A DNA stretch of 19,302 nucleotides from Draconibacterium sp. (GTDB lineage: Bacteria; Bacteroidota; Bacteroidia; Bacteroidales; Prolixibacteraceae). Below, in pieces: positions 14,735-19,302 of the stretch (positions are counted from its first letter, which is position 1; every line of letters starts with the position of its first letter). The stretch spans positions 1 to 19,302 of the forward strand of contig JAUVDE010000012.1 in the NCBI GenBank assembly GCA_030595485.1, written 5' to 3'. The notes under the pieces are model-generated. The model did no database searches and had not been told where the DNA came from. It worked only from the letters and a program-made list of their open reading frames with translations. Position numbers and translations under genes: made by a program.

Positions 14735-16825
14735 ATGAAGACTCAAAAAATTGCACTGATTCTGTTTTGCATTTTATTTGCAAATATTTCATTTCAAACC
14801 TCAGCTCAGCAATGGATTAAAGACATGCCGGGTTACGAACAATACAAAGAAATTGCGCCTCAAATTCGTAGCTCAGTAAAACAAGGTCGGGTTTCAGCAG
14901 AGTGGGCCGAAGACGGAAAGTCGTTTGAATACAATTGGGACGGCAAACGTTACCAATTTAATGTGAAAAAGAAAAAGGTAGATGAAATTGGTGAGGCGGT
15001 AAAAGATGAGTCGATGAGGGAGCGCTACCGCAGAATGTATGCCGGACGTCCTCAGCGAGGAAGACAATATGCCATAGAAACTTCTTCAGATGAAAAACTA
15101 AAGGCTGTTTATCGCGATGCGAATGTTTATATAAGTAATGTGGATGGAAGCAACGAATATGCTGTAACCACTGAAGGTTCAATTGAAAAGAACTTCACCT
15201 TTGGAACTGCAACATGGGTTTATGGTGAAGAACTTGATCAGCTGCATGCCATGTGGTGGTCGCCCGACAATACAAAATTGGCTTTTTATCATTTCGATAT
15301 GAGCCAGGTGAAAAACTACTATTTACAGTACGAGCAAACCGAGTTTTACGATTCAATGAACGTTGAAGCCTACACCAAAGTAGGTGCAGTAAACCCAGTG
15401 GTTGAATTAATGATTTACGATCTGGAAACAAAAAAGACAGTTATTGTTGATGTACGTGATGGCAAGCCATTTGACGATTATGTGGTTGGGCATTACGTCT
15501 ATAAAATTGAATGGGCGCCCGATGGAACAGAACTTTTATTTCACCGTACCAATCGGAAACAGGACATAATGGAATGGACGGCAGCCGATGCTGAAACCGG
15601 GAAATGCCGTGTTGTCGTTCGTGAGGAATGGCCTGCAAGTTTTACCACCAATACTCCGTTTATGCAATACCTCGAAAACAAGAAAAGTTTTATTTGGGAA
15701 TCGGAACGAAATGGCTTTAAAAACTACTATTGGTACGATTTAAAAGAAGGATTAATTAATACGATTACGGATGATGAGTACGAGGTGGCAGGTGTTGTAA
15801 AAGTGGACGAAGAAAAGGACTTGCTTTATTATTTGGCGCGTAGTAGCGATAACCACATGAAATTGCAATTACACCGCTGTAAATTGGATGGCAGTAAAGA
15901 CGTTTGTCTGACAAATCCAGCTTATAATCACACCGTTAGTTTGTCGCCCAACGGTAAATATTTTGTCGATGTGGCACAAACGCATAATATTCCACCTTTT
16001 ACTCAAGTAATTGATTTGAAAGGAAAGGTTTTAGCTAAGTTGGCCGAAAGCGACATGGGTAAGTTTGAAGAACTTGGTTTAAAAAAGGTTGAAATGTTTA
16101 CTTTTACTTCGGCTGATGGTGAAACTGAATTACATGGTTTGTTGCATTTTCCGAGTAACTTCGATCCAAATAAAAAATATCCACTCCTTCTTTCCAATTA
16201 CGGAGGTCCGGCAACTAACGCTGTTCGCGAAAATTTTACTACTCCAAATTCCTTAACAGAATATGGTTTTCTGGTGGCCAATATCGATGGTAGAAATGCT
16301 GCGTGGAAAGGCAAAAAAATGCTGGATAAATTATATGGCAATTTATCTATTGTTGAACAAGATGATTTTGCAGAAGGTATAAAAGCCTTGTACGATCGTC
16401 CATATTTCGATAAAAATAGAGTTGGTGTGTTTGGAACTTCTTACGGAGGAACAACCGCTGCTGCCTGTATTTTACGCCACCCTGAAGTTTTTCACGCAGC
16501 AGTGGCAAACTCGGGTGTAATGGATTGGCGCAATTACGACAATATTTACACTGAACGATTTATGAACTTATTGGAAAATAATCAGGAAGGTTACGATGCT
16601 GCCAATCTTCGGAATTACGCCGATAATTTGGTTGGAAAACTAATGATTTATTACGGAACTACGGATAATAATGTACATCCATCCAACTCACTTCAATTAA
16701 TTCAAGCTTTGCAAAAGGCAGGTAAAAGTTTCGAGGTACAAGTTGGACCCGACCGTGGGCACACTGCTGTTAACCGCGAACGAATGATGGAGTTCTTTAT
16801 TCAGAATTTGGTGCTGGGGAAATAG
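14735..16825 (+). CDS. Exported dipeptidyl-peptidase IV-type S9 serine peptidase
   Basis: From ATG 14735 the product has 696 residues: signal peptide (about 1-25, ending in TSAQQ), a beta-propeller domain (about 50-440) and an alpha/beta-hydrolase catalytic domain (about 460-696). The catalytic triad is Ser569 in GTSYGG, Asp644 in GTTDNNVH and His676 in RGHTAV. The paired Glu165-Glu166 (WVYGEEL) matches the two glutamates with which DPP-IV binds the free N terminus of its substrate, so removal of N-terminal dipeptides, typically after Pro or Ala, is expected. The nucleophile motif has Thr where most DPP-IV enzymes have Trp (GWSYGG). The frame extends to an ATG at 14672, but only 14735 gives a proper signal peptide. 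It converges with the tricorn-like protease, and both probably digest peptides in the periplasm. Confidence 0.9.
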   Translation: MKTQKIALILFCILFANISFQTSAQQWIKDMPGYEQYKEIAPQIRSSVKQGRVSAEWAEDGKSFEYNWDGKRYQFNVKKKKVDEIGEAVKDESMRERYRRMYAGRPQRGRQYAIETSSDEKLKAVYRDANVYISNVDGSNEYAVTTEGSIEKNFTFGTATWVYGEELDQLHAMWWSPDNTKLAFYHFDMSQVKNYYLQYEQTEFYDSMNVEAYTKVGAVNPVVELMIYDLETKKTVIVDVRDGKPFDDYVVGHYVYKIEWAPDGTELLFHRTNRKQDIMEWTAADAETGKCRVVVREEWPASFTTNTPFMQYLENKKSFIWESERNGFKNYYWYDLKEGLINTITDDEYEVAGVVKVDEEKDLLYYLARSSDNHMKLQLHRCKLDGSKDVCLTNPAYNHTVSLSPNGKYFVDVAQTHNIPPFTQVIDLKGKVLAKLAESDMGKFEELGLKKVEMFTFTSADGETELHGLLHFPSNFDPNKKYPLLLSNYGGPATNAVRENFTTPNSLTEYGFLVANIDGRNAAWKGKKMLDKLYGNLSIVEQDDFAEGIKALYDRPYFDKNRVGVFGTSYGGTTAAACILRHPEVFHAAVANSGVMDWRNYDNIYTERFMNLLENNQEGYDAANLRNYADNLVGKLMIYYGTTDNNVHPSNSLQLIQALQKAGKSFEVQVGPDRGHTAVNRERMMEFFIQNLVLGK

Positions 16826-16848
16826 ATTTGAGTACTGATTAGTGAGAT

Positions 16849-16888
16849 AAAAAGTCATCCATTCATTTTACCGAATGGATGACTTTTT
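16849..16888. terminator. Shared bidirectional terminator
   Basis: A perfect 16-bp stem (16849-16864 with 16873-16888) around an 8-nt loop, flanked by an A-run on one side and a T-run on the other. It lies 23 bp after the peptidase stop and 6 bp from the stop of the convergent tricorn-like gene, so it serves both. Confidence 0.93.
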
Positions 16889-16894
16889 ATGAAT

Positions 16895-19302
16895 TTATCT
16901 TTTTTCAAATGGTTCAGGTTTAACTACCTTTTTAGGATTCTCTTTTAACTCATTGAGTATCCATTCAATTGCTTTTTCCAATTGGTTATCTACTCCAATA
17001 GCCAGTTTTGTATGGTCTTCCACTTCTTTAATATCTGGTTCAACACCTAGTCCTTCTCTAAACCATTTTCCATCAGGATCAAACATTCTAAATGAAGGAC
17101 ATGAAACTGTTCCACCATCAATAAATTGTGGAGAACCGGTCATTCCTATTAGTCCGCCCCAGGTTTTTGAGCCAATAAGAGGTCCTAATCCAGCTTTTTT
17201 GAAATAGTCGGGGAAAGCATCGCCTCCTGAGCCACTCCAACCGTTAATTAGCATCGCCTTTGGACCAAAGTTAGCAATGGTTGGTTCCTGCCATTGATAA
17301 CCGTCGCGAACAGCCCAATAGGCAAGTGGTTTTCTGTTGAGCATTTCTACAAATCGGTCAGGAATTTGTCCACCGCTGTTAAATCTTTCGTCAATTATGA
17401 GTGCATCTTTTTGCCATTGTCCATAAAATTGTCGGGCCAATTCATTCTGGCCATCAATGCCCGTACTTCGTACATAAATATATCCCACTTTTCCGCCGGT
17501 AGCTTCCTCTACTCTTTCCCGTTTGGTTTCAATCCATTCCAAATGGCGGAGGCGTTTATCGCTGGTCATGGTTTTTACAATAACTTTTTCGGCATCATCA
17601 AACAATCCTGTTTTACTAACCGTTAATTGAACTGTTTTTCCCCCCAAGCCCTGTAAAGCAGCTTCGGGCTCTTTATCCGTAGAAAGCTTTGTGCCGTTTA
17701 TTGCCAATATATAATCGCCAGCATTTACGTCAACTCCCGGTTCCGAAAGTGGAGACCTTGCTTCAGCATCCCATTTAGCACCTTCTATTATTCGGGCAAT
17801 TTGGTATTGTCCGTTAGTCACTTTCCATTCTACACCGAGGTAACCTACATTTCTTCTTTTTGCCTGTTCCAAATCTCCACCGCCTTTGTAAGTATGCGAG
17901 GCATTTAATTCACCAATTAACTCCCCCAGTAAAAAGTTTACATCTTCTCTACTAACGGCTTGTTCCAAAAGTTTTTCATATTTACTGTGCATAGCTTCCC
18001 AATCCACACCATGCATGTTTTTATCGTAGAAGAAGTCACGTTCCAGACGCCACGCCTCGGTAAATATTTGTTTCCATTCCTCCTTTGGATAAATGGCCAT
18101 TTCCATGTCCTGAATAGGAATGAATTTATCCAGTTTTTGTTTTTCTTTTACATCGATAATACCGAGTTTCTTTTTGTCGCTAACCAATATTTTTTCTCCA
18201 TTCGATGATAAGATAAATCCTCCGGCATTTTCAATAATTGTTTTTTGCTTTTTATCTTTCAAATCCCAATAAACTACCGGGCGTTTTCCTGCTGGTCCAC
18301 TTGCATTGGTAAAGTCCTGAAAAATTATTTTTCCTTTGGTAGCAAAAAGGTTTCGATACGATCCGGCTTTGACCGGAAGAAGAACCAATCTGTTTTCCAT
18401 TCCATCCAAATCAATTTCCACCTTCTTTTCCTCGGTTTTATCTGCTTCTTCATCATCTTCGTTGTCTGTTTCCTCTTCTTTTTTATCACCGTTTTCTTTT
18501 TCTTCTTTCTCAATCTCTACCTCGTCGTTTTCAGGAGCGAGTGGAGAAGGTGTATCTTTTTTCAAAGTAATAGCCGCCACAAGTGTCGATTTATTGTATA
18601 TAAACGATTGGTCGAAATTACTATAAGAAGGTCTCATGGAACGGTTTGTAAGCAAGTACAGGTATTTTCCTTCAGGGTCGAATTTTGGCGAGTAGTTATT
18701 GTAAAAATTGGAAGTTATTTGTGTTTTGTTTTCATTTTCGGTGTCGTAAATAAATACTACCGAATTTCGGTTTACTGTTCCGCGGCTCCAGGTAAGCCAT
18801 TTGCTGTCTGATGACCACGATACCGAAAAATTCTGCAAACCTCCCTGATACATCCAAAGTCCTTTATCAATTACTTTGTTATCCCCGGTTTCTGTGTTGC
18901 AAATATTTATGTTCATGGTTTGATCCACAAAAACAATATTTTTTGCATCGGGCGACCAATGTATTTCATACCTGTAACCGGGACCAAGATCAGTAACTTT
19001 ACGTGTTGTCGATTTTTCTATATCGAATATGGTAAGTTCGTATTCCCCCGAAGCATCGCTCCAATAAGCAATTTTCTTTCCATCATTGGACCAGGCCGGA
19101 AAACGTTCGGCACTCCCCGAACTTTGCGTCAGGTTTTTAATGTATCCTTTTTCAGCTGGTAAGGAGAATATATCTCCACGTGCTTCAACTAAAGCACGCT
19201 TACCATCAGGCGAAATATTAAAATGTTGTATGTATTTTTCAACTTTTTCAATTTTTGGTAATATGGCAATCTGATCGGTAATTACGTTAACCTCAACTTT
19301 AT
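16895..19302 (-). CDS. Tricorn-like S41 protease with PDZ domain (N terminus beyond the right edge)
   Basis: The frame is open to the right edge, giving about 802 visible residues; family members have about 1,050-1,100, so roughly a quarter is missing. A GTG at 18928 can be mistaken for a start, but upstream codons continue the propeller (GYRYEIHWSPDAKNIVF, WSNDGKKIAYWSD). Visible order: TolB/tricorn-type beta-propeller blades, an acidic linker (about 18410-18540), more propeller, the core N-terminal domain, a PDZ-like domain (about 17690-17860) and the S41 catalytic domain (about 17010-17590). Likely active-site residues are His in NASHTY (17894-17896) and Ser in SGSGGD (17228-17230). The archaeal prototype degrades oligopeptides released by the proteasome; bacterial homologues are usually exported. 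The downstream neighbour is a convergent DPP-IV-type peptidase with which it shares a terminator. Confidence 0.88.
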   Translation of the reverse strand, partial: KVEVNVITDQIAILPKIEKVEKYIQHFNISPDGKRALVEARGDIFSLPAEKGYIKNLTQSSGSAERFPAWSNDGKKIAYWSDASGEYELTIFDIEKSTTRKVTDLGPGYRYEIHWSPDAKNIVFVDQTMNINICNTETGDNKVIDKGLWMYQGGLQNFSVSWSSDSKWLTWSRGTVNRNSVVFIYDTENENKTQITSNFYNNYSPKFDPEGKYLYLLTNRSMRPSYSNFDQSFIYNKSTLVAAITLKKDTPSPLAPENDEVEIEKEEKENGDKKEEETDNEDDEEADKTEEKKVEIDLDGMENRLVLLPVKAGSYRNLFATKGKIIFQDFTNASGPAGKRPVVYWDLKDKKQKTIIENAGGFILSSNGEKILVSDKKKLGIIDVKEKQKLDKFIPIQDMEMAIYPKEEWKQIFTEAWRLERDFFYDKNMHGVDWEAMHSKYEKLLEQAVSREDVNFLLGELIGELNASHTYKGGGDLEQAKRRNVGYLGVEWKVTNGQYQIARIIEGAKWDAEARSPLSEPGVDVNAGDYILAINGTKLSTDKEPEAALQGLGGKTVQLTVSKTGLFDDAEKVIVKTMTSDKRLRHLEWIETKRERVEEATGGKVGYIYVRSTGIDGQNELARQFYGQWQKDALIIDERFNSGGQIPDRFVEMLNRKPLAYWAVRDGYQWQEPTIANFGPKAMLINGWSGSGGDAFPDYFKKAGLGPLIGSKTWGGLIGMTGSPQFIDGGTVSCPSFRMFDPDGKWFREGLGVEPDIKEVEDHTKLAIGVDNQLEKAIEWILNELKENPKKVVKPEPFEKR

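Noticed and set aside
18245..18811. 188-codon open frame on the plus strand
   Set aside because: It lies antisense to the acidic linker and propeller of the tricorn-like protease; the Phe/Leu/Val-rich translation is the complement of Glu/Lys codons, not a real membrane protein.
18926..18928. GTG as the start codon of the tricorn-like protease
   Set aside because: The frame stays open to the right edge and encodes further propeller blades (WSPDAK, WSNDGKK), so the true start is outside the window.
1..19302. CRISPR array, tRNA, rRNA, insertion sequence or phage genes
   Set aside because: I looked for regularly spaced repeats, cloverleaf-like segments, transposase or integrase motifs and found none.

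Overview
The window looks like the chromosome of an AT-rich Bacteroidota, most plausibly an environmental Bacteroidales/Marinilabiliales-type organism such as the Prolixibacteraceae. Evidence: many exported proteins and lipoproteins with acidic residues after the lipid-anchored Cys, promoter-like TAnnTTTG boxes instead of sigma70 hexamers, almost no Shine-Dalgarno sequences, and families typical of the phylum (GH110, ThuA, S9B dipeptidyl peptidase, tricorn-like protease, DUF255). This assignment is inferred; there is no rRNA or other phylogenetic marker. I see no insertion sequence, phage, CRISPR array or tRNA.

Layout. Positions 1-360 hold REP-like palindromes and possibly the tail of a reading frame cut by the left edge. 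A secreted alpha/beta-hydrolase lipoprotein (361-1608, minus) is divergent from a ThuA-like protein plus MFS transporter pair (1840-3940, plus) that ends at a strong terminator. Positions 4100-4300 have no gene but contain a promoter-like motif, an 11-bp long-range stem enclosing an inner hairpin, and an intrinsic terminator: a good candidate for an unannotated structured RNA or cis-regulatory leader. A small lipoprotein (4371-4823, plus) then abuts, tail to tail with 4 bp between, a two-gene minus-strand unit: a VOC/glyoxalase-fold protein (7140-6724) followed by a GH110 alpha-1,3-galactosidase (6699-4828).

After about 680 bp of intergenic DNA with hairpins, a tight three-gene operon runs 7820-10331: an outer-membrane beta-barrel with a Cys-Cys motif near its N terminus, a DUF3179 lipoprotein and a four-helix membrane protein. 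It faces a Crp/Fnr-family regulator (10462-11175, minus). Divergent from the regulator are a DUF255/thioredoxin-like lipoprotein with a CHWC motif (11282-13363) and, overlapping it by 4 bp, an FAD-dependent oxidoreductase (13360-14409).

The right end is devoted to peptide breakdown: a DPP-IV-type S9 peptidase (14735-16825, plus) and a tricorn-like S41 protease (minus, running off the right edge) converge on one shared 16-bp perfect hairpin terminator. Overall this is ordinary envelope, glycan and peptide metabolism. The items most worth following up are the structured RNA candidate near 4.2 kb and the uncharacterised barrel-DUF3179-membrane protein operon.
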